This document shows positions 35,344-43,169 of a stretch of 64,000 nucleotides of DNA, one piece after another. How positions within the stretch are numbered: position 1 is the first letter of the stretch; every line of letters starts with the position of its first letter. A program made the position numbers and the translations under genes. The stretch spans positions 669,501-733,500 of the forward strand of contig NZ_BSNS01000007.1 in NCBI RefSeq assembly GCF_030160115.1, in the 5' to 3' direction. Below the pieces are notes generated by a model that made no database searches, was not told where the DNA came from, and worked only from the letters and a program-made list of their open reading frames with translations. Source of the DNA: Devosia nitrariae. GTDB taxonomy: Bacteria; Pseudomonadota; Alphaproteobacteria; Rhizobiales; Devosiaceae.

Positions 35344-36867
35344 ATGTTCGAAGGTCTCGGCCTCCTCGCCGGCGGCATCGCCCACTTCCTCACCCCGGTC
35401 TCGCTCTTCAACATTGCCTGGGCGACACTTCTGGGCATCGTGATCGGAGCTCTGCCGGGGTTGACCGCCACCATGGGCGTGGCGCTCCTCGTCACCCTCA
35501 CCTATAAGATGCCGCCCGACCAGGCGATCCTCTGCCTGATGTGCCTCTATTCCGGCGCCATCTATGGCGGTAGCCGCACGGCAATCCTTCTGGCCATTCC
35601 CGGCACGCCCGCGAGCGCGGCAACCACTCTCGATGGCCACCCCCTTGCGCTCCAGGGCAAGGCCGGACTTGCCATGGGCCTCGCCACCACCTCATCGACG
35701 CTCGGCACCATCGTCGGCATCGTCGCGCTGGCGCTCATCGCCCCGCTGCTTGCCGAAGCCGCGCTCAAGTTCGGCTCTTACGAGTTCTTCTGGCTGGCGC
35801 TCTTCGGTGTCGTCATCTCCGGGCAGTTGACCGCCATGGACGATCCGCTCAAGGGCTACATTGCCGGTATCGTTGGGCTGCTCGTGGCCATGGTGGGTAT
35901 GGAAACGCTCCACGCCTACCAACGCTTCACCTTCGGCATTTCGGCCCTCGGCGGCGGCGTCGACCTCATCCCGGCCATGGTCGGCGCCTTCGGGCTTGCC
36001 GAGATCCTCGGCGTCATGAAGCGCACCGTCCACGCCCGCATCGTTTCCTCGGCGGACCGCGTCGTCCCGCGTCTCGGAGAAGTGGTCAAATACTGGCGGA
36101 CGACCCTGCGCTCCGGCATCATCGGCACCTTCGTCGGCATCGTACCGGGCGTCGGGGAAGACGTCGGCGCCTGGGCCTCCTATGCCGCCGCCAAGCGCTC
36201 GAGCAAAGAGGCCGACCAGTTCGGCAAGGGCAGCCAGGAAGGCCTGATCGCTGCCGAAACAGGCAATTCGGCGGTGGTGCCTGGCGCCATGATACCAACC
36301 CTGACCCTGGCCCTGCCCGGTTCCGCCGCCGCCGCGGTGCTGATCGCCGCCATGTTCATTCACGGCATCCGGCCGGGGCCCTTGCTCATGGTCGAGAACC
36401 CTCAGTTCCTCTACCAGATCGTCGCCATCCTGCTCTTTTCGACGCTCGCCATCCTGGTCTTCGGCCTGTCGCTGACGCGCCCGCTCCTGACCGTGCTGGC
36501 GGTGCCGCGCGAACGGCTGATGGCCGTGGTCTATGTGCTCTGCGTCGTTGGATCCTTCGCCATTACCCAGCGCATGTTCGACGTCTATGTGATGCTCACC
36601 TTCGGCATGGTTGGCTTCATCCTGCGCGAGATGAAGTATCCCATGGCGCCCCTGGTCCTCGGTATCATCCTCGGCGACCTGCTCGATCTCAACCTGCGGC
36701 GCGGCCTGCTGCTGACCAACGGCGATCCGACCCCGTTCTTTACCCGTCCGATCAGCGCTGTTATCTGCCTGATCATCGTTTCGACCATCCTCATGTCCAT
36801 TCCGGCGGTATCAAAGCGTGTCAGAGCCCTCTTCACCCGCGATAGAGCGGGCGGCAGCCCCGCGTAG
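35344..36867 (+). CDS. tctA: tripartite tricarboxylate transporter large permease TctA
   Basis: A 507-aa permease with about twelve helices. Family motifs: GIVIGALPGLTATMGVALLV, YSGAIYGGSRTAILLAIPGTPASAAT, the later GIVPGVGEDVGAWASYAAAKR and ETGNSAVVPGAMIPTLTLALPGSAAAAVLI. Translocates the carboxylate delivered by TctC using an ion gradient. The ATG at 35344 is 16 nt after tctB. The last 50 nt overlap the frame of the following TetR gene, so that gene begins inside this one. Confidence 0.95.
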   Translation: MFEGLGLLAGGIAHFLTPVSLFNIAWATLLGIVIGALPGLTATMGVALLVTLTYKMPPDQAILCLMCLYSGAIYGGSRTAILLAIPGTPASAATTLDGHPLALQGKAGLAMGLATTSSTLGTIVGIVALALIAPLLAEAALKFGSYEFFWLALFGVVISGQLTAMDDPLKGYIAGIVGLLVAMVGMETLHAYQRFTFGISALGGGVDLIPAMVGAFGLAEILGVMKRTVHARIVSSADRVVPRLGEVVKYWRTTLRSGIIGTFVGIVPGVGEDVGAWASYAAAKRSSKEADQFGKGSQEGLIAAETGNSAVVPGAMIPTLTLALPGSAAAAVLIAAMFIHGIRPGPLLMVENPQFLYQIVAILLFSTLAILVFGLSLTRPLLTVLAVPRERLMAVVYVLCVVGSFAITQRMFDVYVMLTFGMVGFILREMKYPMAPLVLGIILGDLLDLNLRRGLLLTNGDPTPFFTRPISAVICLIIVSTILMSIPAVSKRVRALFTRDRAGGSPA

Positions 36868-37513
36868 CGCCGCTCAGGCGGCGCCCAAGCGCGCGCGTAA
36901 CTCGGCGAAAACCAAGGCGGCGATCCTCGCGGCCGGGCGGGTTGAGTTTGCCGATCGCGGATTCGAGGGGGCGCGGGTCGACGCCATCGCCGAGCGGGCC
37001 GGTGCCAACAAGCGCCTGCTCTACCACTATTTCGGCAACAAGGAGGAGCTCTACTCCGCCGTGCTCCTCGACGCCTATCAGGAAATCCGCCGCGGCGAGC
37101 GGGCACTGAGTTTGGATCAGTTCGACCCTATCGAGGCCATGGACCGGCTGGTGCGCTTCACCTTCCGGCATTTCCTCGCCAACCCCTGGTTCACCAAGCT
37201 GTTGTCGACCGAGAATGTCGAGAACGCCCGCTTCCTCAAGATGCTGCCCGACATCCCGGCGCTGCATTCCCCGCTCGTCGGCCAGATCCGCACCATCCTC
37301 GAGCGCGGGCACGAGGCCGGCGTCTTCCGCCGTGATGTCGATCCCATCCAGCTCTACATCTCCATCGCGGGCCTCGGCTATTTCTACGTCTCCAACATGG
37401 CGACCCTCTCGGTCATCTTCGAGAAGGACCTCGCCAGCGTCTCAATGGTCCAGGAGCGGGAGGCCCAGGCTGTCGCCATGGTTCTCGACTATCTACGCAC
37501 TAAGCCGCGCTAG
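36818..37513 (+). CDS. TetR family regulator with RutR/YcdC-like ligand domain
   Basis: A 231-aa regulator. An Ala/Arg-rich leader (residues 1-28) precedes the HTH (30-75; GARVDAIAERAGANKRLLYHYFGNKEELY). The ligand domain resembles the YcdC/RutR C-terminal family: FRHFLANPWFTKLLSTENVENA, PDIPALHSPLVGQIRTILERG and DPIQLYISIAGLGYFYVSN. The only start before the HTH is GTG 36818, which lies 50 nt inside tctA with no clear ribosome site, so it is read by coupling. It likely controls tctCBA, and I propose it also binds the GTAAC-N6-GTTAY sites at 31936, 38881 and 38937. Confidence 0.88.
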   Translation: MSEPSSPAIERAAAPRSAAQAAPKRARNSAKTKAAILAAGRVEFADRGFEGARVDAIAERAGANKRLLYHYFGNKEELYSAVLLDAYQEIRRGERALSLDQFDPIEAMDRLVRFTFRHFLANPWFTKLLSTENVENARFLKMLPDIPALHSPLVGQIRTILERGHEAGVFRRDVDPIQLYISIAGLGYFYVSNMATLSVIFEKDLASVSMVQEREAQAVAMVLDYLRTKPR

Positions 37514-37640
37514 AGCGTTTTCACCAAAAAGCCTGTCCCGGACTTGATCCGGGATGGATACCACTTTTGCGGTTCGAAAACGCACCAATTCAATAAGTTA
37601 GAGCTCCCGTTCCGATTCAATCGGAACGGGACGTGCTCTA
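37514..37640. repeat. RIME-like repeat between convergent tetR and lysR, terminator-like
   Basis: The fullest copy of the family: AGAGCGTTTTCACCAAAAAG, CCTGTCCCGGACTTGATCC with GGGATGGATACCAC, TTTTGCGGTTCGAAAACGC, then the perfect 11-bp hairpin CCCGTTCCGAT/ATCGGAACGGG (37606-37616 and 37620-37630) and GTGCTCTAG. It probably serves as a two-way terminator. Confidence 0.78.
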
Positions 37641-38561
37641 GGCGAGTGGCGGCAACGCTGCGCGGCCTGCCTCGACCACACGCGCGAGAAGATCGGCGAC
37701 ACGCTCCTCCCGCCGCCGTTCGGCCAGAACATAAACGCCCATGGTCACATTGCGCGGAGTCTCCCTCTGCTCGACCTCGCGCAGACCATGTTCGGTAAAG
37801 GCCGGGCCCATCAGATGCGTATGCCGCAGCACCGCGTCGGTCGCGCATACATAATCGATGCAAGCAGCCATCGAATTCGAGCCGAAGCCGAAGCCCACCC
37901 TGTCGAACACCGTCTCCACCCGCTGCCTTCGCCGCGACACGTCGAAGAAGCGCTGGTGCCGACTTTCGGGCGGAGAGCTGGTCACCGCCGGATAGGCCTC
38001 GATCTCCTTGAGCGTGCAGGGTCTTCCGAGCAGTGGATGCTCCGCGCGCACGAAATAGGCGTTGTGCACCTGGCTGAGAGGAATGAAATCCGTACCAACT
38101 CCGCTACTCAGCCCCTCGATCTCATGGGCGATGAATAGCGAAATGTCGCCGGACAGCAGCTGGTCCATGCACCGCAGCTGGTTGCCGAGGCTGACCTGTA
38201 TCGGCGCGTTCGGGTACTCTTTCTGATAGTCGATCACCAGGTCGCGGATGAACAGCGTCCACCACGAGTATCCGCAGCCGAGGCTGATGCCGCGCTCATT
38301 GCGCAGCCTTTGGTCCTCGATGGCCGTCAGCGTGTTGTCGTAGAGGCGCTGCATCAGTCGTGCATTCTCGTAGAGCGTTTCACCATAGGGCGTCAGCCGC
38401 ATGCCGCGAGAGGAGCGCGCAAACAGCGGCACGCCCAGATTCTCCTCCAGCTTGCGCATGTTGAAGGTCAGCGTCGGCTGCGTGACGTGCAGCGCCCCCG
38501 TCGCCGCGCTGATGCTGCCCGCCTCCGCGATCGCCAGGAATTGCTGCAGCAGCTTGTCCAT
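37638..38561 (-). CDS. LysR family transcriptional regulator
   Basis: A 307-aa LTTR. The winged HTH (residues 1-60) starts MDKLLQQFLAIAEAGSISAA and includes ALHVTQPTLTFNMRKLEENL; the effector domain spans about 90-295 (ISLGCGYSWWTLFIRDLVIDY). Hydrophobic ligands are usual; none can be named. The ATG at 38561 has GGAGG 8 nt upstream, so I reject the longer frame from 38585. A 19-bp palindrome covers the region just upstream and fits autoregulation. It faces the plus-strand sugar ABC operon, which it may also control, and converges on tetR. Confidence 0.92.
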   Translation of the reverse strand: MDKLLQQFLAIAEAGSISAATGALHVTQPTLTFNMRKLEENLGVPLFARSSRGMRLTPYGETLYENARLMQRLYDNTLTAIEDQRLRNERGISLGCGYSWWTLFIRDLVIDYQKEYPNAPIQVSLGNQLRCMDQLLSGDISLFIAHEIEGLSSGVGTDFIPLSQVHNAYFVRAEHPLLGRPCTLKEIEAYPAVTSSPPESRHQRFFDVSRRRQRVETVFDRVGFGFGSNSMAACIDYVCATDAVLRHTHLMGPAFTEHGLREVEQRETPRNVTMGVYVLAERRREERVADLLARVVEAGRAALPPLA

Positions 38562-38572
38562 CGCCGTACCTC

Positions 38573-38591
38573 CTATAGATGACATCTATAG
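38573..38591. promoter_or_regulatory. LysR-type palindrome (T-N11-A) upstream of lysR
   Basis: CTATAGATGACATCTATAG is a perfect 9-bp inverted repeat around one base. Within it TAGATGACATCTA has the T-N11-A form of LTTR boxes. It begins 12 nt upstream of the lysR start codon, overlapping its ribosome-site region, as expected for negative autoregulation. Confidence 0.8.
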
Positions 38592-38880
38592 TATCGGCGC
38601 AATTTCGTATTTTGTCATGTATGGAAGATTGTGCATGATCATTGCGTCGCGCTCCGCCGTGGCCGCGTTCCGAGCGCCGCACACGCGGTCGCCATTTGAG
38701 GAGGTAGTTGATACCCTCGACCGTGCACGGTGAAATCCCGAGCACAGCATTCACGACCTCGTTGGCCAAGGCCTGTTGCGCTGCAAGGGATAGGTTGACA
38801 AGAATGTGGAAGCAGCGTCCGGCTCCTGCAGTCTTCCATACAAGAAAGGCTTGACAGCAACCCACCGCTGCAACAGATTT

Positions 38881-38896
38881 GTAACCAGCTGGTTAT
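38881..38896. promoter_or_regulatory. operator-like palindrome, distal copy
   Basis: GTAACCAGCTGGTTAT: near-perfect palindrome in the promoter region of the sugar ABC operon, 133 nt before the solute-binding protein start. Same form as 31936-31951 and 38937-38952. Confidence 0.65.
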
Positions 38897-38936
38897 TTAG
38901 GCTGGGCAGAGCGGCGTGCCGCACTAGGCCTACTGA

Positions 38937-38952
38937 GTAACTGGTTGGTTAT
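38937..38952. promoter_or_regulatory. operator-like palindrome, proximal copy
   Basis: GTAACTGGTTGGTTAT, 77 nt before the solute-binding protein start and 56 bp (start to start) from the distal copy. Two spaced sites could allow cooperative binding or looping by a dimeric repressor. Confidence 0.65.
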
Positions 38953-39029
38953 TTTGGCGACAGGGAGGTCGCCGACACGGTTCCCCGGGCCGGCATGTGC
39001 CCGCAGGACCTGACATTGGGAGGATACAC

Positions 39030-40319
39030 ATGACCATTCGTCTCGACCGACGTCATTTTCTCATGGGCTCTTCGGCCCTCATCGCGGCAGGCGCCGCAGG
39101 CCTGCGCCCGGCCTTCGCGCAGGGCAACAACCTGCGCCTGATCTTCTGGGGCGGGCAGGACCGCGCCGACCGCACCTACAAGGTCGCCGACCTCTATGCC
39201 GAGGGCGGCGGCGCCCAGATCGACGGCGAGTTCCTCGCTTGGAACGACTACTGGACGAAGCTTGCCACCCAGGTGGCGGGCGGCAACGCACCCAACATCA
39301 TCCAGATGGACTACCGCTACATCGTCGAATACGCGACGCGCGGCGCCATCCGGCCGCTCGACCAGTTCGTGGGTGGGCCCCTTCAGCTGGGTGACTTCGA
39401 TCAGGACCAACTCGAAGGCGGCAAGGTCGGCGGTCAGCTCTTCGGCATCAGCCTCGGCGCCAACTCCGTTGCAGTGTTGGTCAACGAGACCGCCTTCGAG
39501 GAAGTCGGTGTCGCGCCGCCTAATCGCGACTCGACCTATGACGACTACATGGCCATGGGCGAGGCCTTCAATTCCGCCAATATCCGCGGCGGTATCAAGG
39601 CTATTTCCGACGGCTCCTATACCGAACCCATGCTCGACAACTGGCTGCGCCAGCAAGGCCTTTCCCTCTATACCGCCGACGGTCAGCTCGGCTTTGGCGA
39701 AGAGGAGATGGTCGAATGGTTCCGCATGTGGCAGGGGCTGCGCGAGGCGGGCGTGTGCGTTTCCGCCGAGGACCAGGCGCTCGACACCGGCGCCATGGAA
39801 TCGACCATGGTGATCATGGGCAAGTCGGCCACCATGCCCTCGAACTCCAATCAGCTCGTCGCCTACCAGTCGCTGAGCCAGGATTCGCTGACCATCACCA
39901 ACTATCCGCGCATTGAGCCCGGTGCCGGCGGCGGCCATTATCGCAAGCCGTCGATGTTCTTCTCGGTCGGCGGCGACGAGGCCAACGCCCAGGCAGCGGC
40001 CGAGTTCATCTCGTTCTTCGTCAACGATCCGGACGCAGCCCAGGTCCTCGGCGTCGAGCGCGGTATCCCCTGCTCGGCGGCTGTGCGTGAGGGGCTTGCC
40101 CCCACGCTCGACGAGAAGAGCCAGATCGCCCTCAATTTCGTGGCCAATCTCGGCGACCTGCTCGGCCCGTTGCCCCCGCCCCCGCCCCCGAAGGCCGGCG
40201 AGATCGACGCCTCGGTCCTGCGCGTCATCGGCCAGGAAGTCGCGTTCGGTGCCCGTTCGCCCGAAGACGGCGGCAAGGCGTTCGTTACCGAGGCAACCGC
40301 CCTTCTGACCGGGGCCTGA
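39030..40319 (+). CDS. sugar ABC transporter substrate-binding protein
   Basis: A 429-aa extracellular solute-binding protein of family 1 (maltose type). The N-terminus DRRHFLMGSSALIAAGAAGL is twin-Arg-like, so export may use Tat, with cleavage after AFA. LRLIFWGGQDRADRTYKVADLY, WTKLATQVAGGNAPNIIQMD and GISLGANSVAVLVNETAFEEVG are typical. The C-terminus has a run of seven prolines (LPPPPPPPKAGEID-like region near 377-385). It begins the operon with two permeases, two Gfo/Idh enzymes and an ATPase. The ATG at 39030 follows GGGAGG. The substrate is an unknown carbohydrate. Confidence 0.93.
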   Translation: MTIRLDRRHFLMGSSALIAAGAAGLRPAFAQGNNLRLIFWGGQDRADRTYKVADLYAEGGGAQIDGEFLAWNDYWTKLATQVAGGNAPNIIQMDYRYIVEYATRGAIRPLDQFVGGPLQLGDFDQDQLEGGKVGGQLFGISLGANSVAVLVNETAFEEVGVAPPNRDSTYDDYMAMGEAFNSANIRGGIKAISDGSYTEPMLDNWLRQQGLSLYTADGQLGFGEEEMVEWFRMWQGLREAGVCVSAEDQALDTGAMESTMVIMGKSATMPSNSNQLVAYQSLSQDSLTITNYPRIEPGAGGGHYRKPSMFFSVGGDEANAQAAAEFISFFVNDPDAAQVLGVERGIPCSAAVREGLAPTLDEKSQIALNFVANLGDLLGPLPPPPPPKAGEIDASVLRVIGQEVAFGARSPEDGGKAFVTEATALLTGA

Positions 40320-40323
40320 TAAG

Positions 40324-41274
40324 ATGACCGCGCGCTCCATGGAGACCGGAGTTTCGGCCGCGGGGCGCGCGGTTGGCACACAGGGAGTCTGGGCCCGTAT
40401 CTGGCAGCAGGATGGGCCCGGCTACCTCTTTCTTCTGCCCTGGTTCATCGGCTTTTTTGGCCTGACCGTCGGGCCGATGCTGACCTCGCTCTATCTCTCG
40501 TTCACCAATTTCGACCTCTTGACCACACCCGATTGGATCGGTGCGTCGAACTATGTGCGCATGTTCACGGCCGATCCCAAATTCGCCGCCGCCATGCGCG
40601 TCACCTTCTTCTTCGTGCTCTTCTCGGTGCCCTTGAAGCTCGCCTTCGCGCTGGGCGTCGCCATGCTGCTCAACCGGGGCTTGAAGGGCCTGCCGCTCTA
40701 TCGCGCGATCTTCTACCTGCCCTCGCTGATCGGGGCGAGCGTCGCCATCGCCATTCTCTGGCGCCAGCTGTTTTCCGGCGACGGCCTCGTCAACCAGTTC
40801 CTCGCCAATTTCGGCATCGACGGCCCAAGCTGGATCTCAAATCCGCGCTACTCGCTCTGGACGCTGATCATCCTGTCGATCTGGCAGTTCGGCTCACCCA
40901 TGATCATCTTCCTCGCCGGGCTTCGTCAGATCCCGCAGGACATGTACGAGGCTGCCTCTCTCGACGGCGCCAGCAAATGGCGCCAGTTCTGGAAGATCAC
41001 CCTGCCGTTGCTGACGCCTGTGGTCTTCTTCAACGCCATCGTCCAGACCATCGAGGCCTTCAAGAGCTTCACCCCGGCCTTCGTCATTTCCGGCGGTACC
41101 GGCCAACCGATCAACTCGACGCTCTTTTATACGCTCTATCTCTACCAAGAGGCCTTCGGCTTCTTCCGCATGGGCTATGCCTCGGCGTTGGCCTGGTTCC
41201 TCCTGGTCATGATCGCCGCCTTCACCGCCTTCTCGTTCCTGACCTCGAAATACTGGGTGCACTATGACGACTGA
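40324..41274 (+). CDS. sugar ABC transporter permease (MalF-like)
   Basis: A 316-aa inner-membrane protein with six helices. The first, GYLFLLPWFIGFFGLTVGPM, is the usual N-terminal helix of MalF/UgpA-type permeases. The EAA loop that contacts the ATPase is DMYEAASLDGASKWRQFWKITLPLL. It is 4 nt after the solute-binding protein gene and overlaps the second permease by 11 nt. A 30-residue N-terminal extension precedes the first helix. Confidence 0.94.
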   Translation: MTARSMETGVSAAGRAVGTQGVWARIWQQDGPGYLFLLPWFIGFFGLTVGPMLTSLYLSFTNFDLLTTPDWIGASNYVRMFTADPKFAAAMRVTFFFVLFSVPLKLAFALGVAMLLNRGLKGLPLYRAIFYLPSLIGASVAIAILWRQLFSGDGLVNQFLANFGIDGPSWISNPRYSLWTLIILSIWQFGSPMIIFLAGLRQIPQDMYEAASLDGASKWRQFWKITLPLLTPVVFFNAIVQTIEAFKSFTPAFVISGGTGQPINSTLFYTLYLYQEAFGFFRMGYASALAWFLLVMIAAFTAFSFLTSKYWVHYDD

Positions 41275-42148
41275 CGTCCAGACCCTGACGGTCGTTGGCA
41301 CCGAGACGTCCCGCACCCGCCGGCACATCATTTCCGTCGTCTCGCACGTGCTGCTGGTTGGAGCATCGATCCTGATGCTCTACCCCCTGCTGTGGATGCT
41401 GGCCTCGACCTTCCGGCCCGAGAACGAGATCTTCTCCTCCTCGAGCCTCTGGCCATCCTCGTTCAGCATCGACTCCTATATCCGTGGCTGGAACGGTCTG
41501 CGCGTCTCCTTCGGTACCTTCTTCCTCAATTCCTTCGTCATTGCCATCCTTTGCGTTGCCGGCAACGTCCTTGCCTGCTCGATGACCGCCTTCGCCTTCG
41601 CACGACTCAAGTTCCGCGGCCGCAATTTCTGGTTCGCGCTGATGCTGATGACGCTGATGCTGCCCTATCACGTCACCCTCATCCCCCAATACGTGCTGTT
41701 CCTCAACCTTGGATGGGTCAACACCTTCCTGCCGCTGATCGTGCCGAAGTTCCTGGCCTCCGACGCCTTCTTCATCTTCCTGATGGTGCAATTCTTCCGC
41801 GGCATCCCGCGCGAGCTCGACGAGGCGGCCATGATGGACGGCTGCTCAGCCTGGCGCATCTACTGGAAGGTGATGATGCCGCTGTCCCTGCCGGTGCTGG
41901 CGACGGCGGCGATCTTCACCTTCATCTGGACTTGGGACGATTTTCTCGGACCCCTCATCTACCTCAATGAAATGCGTCAATATACCGTGCAGCTGGGACT
42001 GCGCACGTTCGTCGATTCGACCGGCGAATCCGACTTCGGCGGCATGCTGGCCATGTCGGTGTTGACCATCGTCCCGGTCTTCCTCTTCTTCCTCTTCTTC
42101 CAGCGATTGCTGATCGAAGGCATCGCAACCACGGGTATGAAACGCTGA
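41264..42148 (+). CDS. sugar ABC transporter permease (MalG-like)
   Basis: A 294-aa permease with six helices, starting in HIISVVSHVLLVGASILMLYPLLWMLASTFRP. The EAA loop is ELDEAAMMDGCSAWRIYWKVMMPLSLP, characteristic of the MalG/UgpE side. It ends GIATTGMKR, again typical. The ATG at 41264 overlaps the stop of the first permease by 11 nt. The Gfo/Idh gene starts one nucleotide after its stop. Confidence 0.95.
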   Translation: MTTDVQTLTVVGTETSRTRRHIISVVSHVLLVGASILMLYPLLWMLASTFRPENEIFSSSSLWPSSFSIDSYIRGWNGLRVSFGTFFLNSFVIAILCVAGNVLACSMTAFAFARLKFRGRNFWFALMLMTLMLPYHVTLIPQYVLFLNLGWVNTFLPLIVPKFLASDAFFIFLMVQFFRGIPRELDEAAMMDGCSAWRIYWKVMMPLSLPVLATAAIFTFIWTWDDFLGPLIYLNEMRQYTVQLGLRTFVDSTGESDFGGMLAMSVLTIVPVFLFFLFFQRLLIEGIATTGMKR

Positions 42149-42149
42149 T

Positions 42150-43169
42150 ATGTCCGACTTGAAATTCGCCGCCATCGGCATCAACCACAGCCATATCTAT
42201 GGGCAGGTGGAGTGCCTGAAGCGCGCGGGGGCAGATTTTGTAGCCTTCTTCGCGCCTGAGGACGACCTGGCCAGCGCTTTCTCGGCCAAATTCCCCGAAG
42301 CGCGGCGCGTCGCCGATCGGCGCGAGATCCTCGAGGACGAGTCCATCGCCATCGTCGCCACTGCTGCCATCCCCGGCGATCGCGCCGAAATTTCGGTGGC
42401 CGCCATGCGCCACGGCAAGGACGTGCTTTCCGACAAGCCCGGCATGGTGAACCTTGCCGAGCTCGCAGAAATCAAGCGCGTACAGGCCGAGACGAGCCGC
42501 ATCTATTCTGTGCTTTATTCCGAGCACTTCGAAGTGCCCGCGACCGTCGAGGCCGGCAATCTCATCGCCCAGGGTGCCATCGGCGAGGTGATCCAGACCG
42601 TCGGCCTCGGCCCCCACGCCATCCGCAACAACCAGCGGCCGGACTGGTTCTTCGACCGCAACCGCTATGGCGGCATCCTCTGCGACATCGCCAGCCACCA
42701 GTTCGAGCAGTTCCTGTTCTTTTCCGACGCGCTCGATGGCGAGATCCTCTCGGCCAGCGTTGCCAATCGCGCCAATCCCGACCGGCCCGGCCTGCAGGAT
42801 GTCGGCGATGTGCATCTGAAGACCGACAGGACGACCGGCTACATCCGTGTCGACTGGTTCACCCCCGAAGGACTGCCGACCTGGGGCGACGGCCGCCTCC
42901 TCATCCTCGGCACCGAGGGCTATATCGAATTGCGCAAATATATCGACATCGCCGGCCGGCCGGGCACCGACCATCTCTTCCTCGTCAACAAGGACGCGCC
43001 CCGCCATATCGATTGCTCCGGCGTCGAGCTGCCCTTCGGCCGGCAGTTCCTGGCCGACGTGCGCGACCGCACGCAGACGGCAATGCCGCAGGCGCGCTGC
43101 TACAAGGCAATGGAGCTGGCGCTGACCGCCCAGCAGATGGCCGAGACCGGCACGGAGTGGCAGCAATGA
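42150..43169 (+). CDS. Gfo/Idh/MocA family oxidoreductase in ABC operon (first)
   Basis: A 339-aa protein. The start LKFAAIGINHSHIYGQVECL resembles the family's Rossmann loop, with GINHSH in place of GxGxxG. ISVAAMRHGKDVLSDKPGMV has the conserved Lys in the EKP-equivalent motif (DKP). The C-terminal domain has YGGILCDIASHQFEQFLFF with the active-site His. Likely oxidises or inverts a hydroxyl of the imported sugar. It is not close to the neighbouring Gfo/Idh at 43166 in sequence. It overlaps that gene by 4 nt. Confidence 0.9.
   Translation: MSDLKFAAIGINHSHIYGQVECLKRAGADFVAFFAPEDDLASAFSAKFPEARRVADRREILEDESIAIVATAAIPGDRAEISVAAMRHGKDVLSDKPGMVNLAELAEIKRVQAETSRIYSVLYSEHFEVPATVEAGNLIAQGAIGEVIQTVGLGPHAIRNNQRPDWFFDRNRYGGILCDIASHQFEQFLFFSDALDGEILSASVANRANPDRPGLQDVGDVHLKTDRTTGYIRVDWFTPEGLPTWGDGRLLILGTEGYIELRKYIDIAGRPGTDHLFLVNKDAPRHIDCSGVELPFGRQFLADVRDRTQTAMPQARCYKAMELALTAQQMAETGTEWQQ

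Larger units (their letters stand above)
38562..39029. other. 468-bp regulatory region between lysR and the sugar ABC operon
   Basis: No complete gene is seen. It contains the LysR-type palindrome (38573-38591) at the left end and two GTAAC-N6-GTTAT operators (38881-38896 and 38937-38952) at the right end. A minus-strand stretch around 38650-38830 encodes NEVVNAVLGISP...CTVEGINYLLKWRP; it has no convincing start and I treat it as non-coding or a decayed gene. Confidence 0.6.

Noticed and set aside
38639..38865. Minus-strand stretch with NEVVNAVLGISP and VEGINYLLKWRP, faintly like DUF982
   Set aside because: No start codon with a ribosome site, no full domain, and the frame runs through the lysR promoter. 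At most a decayed remnant.
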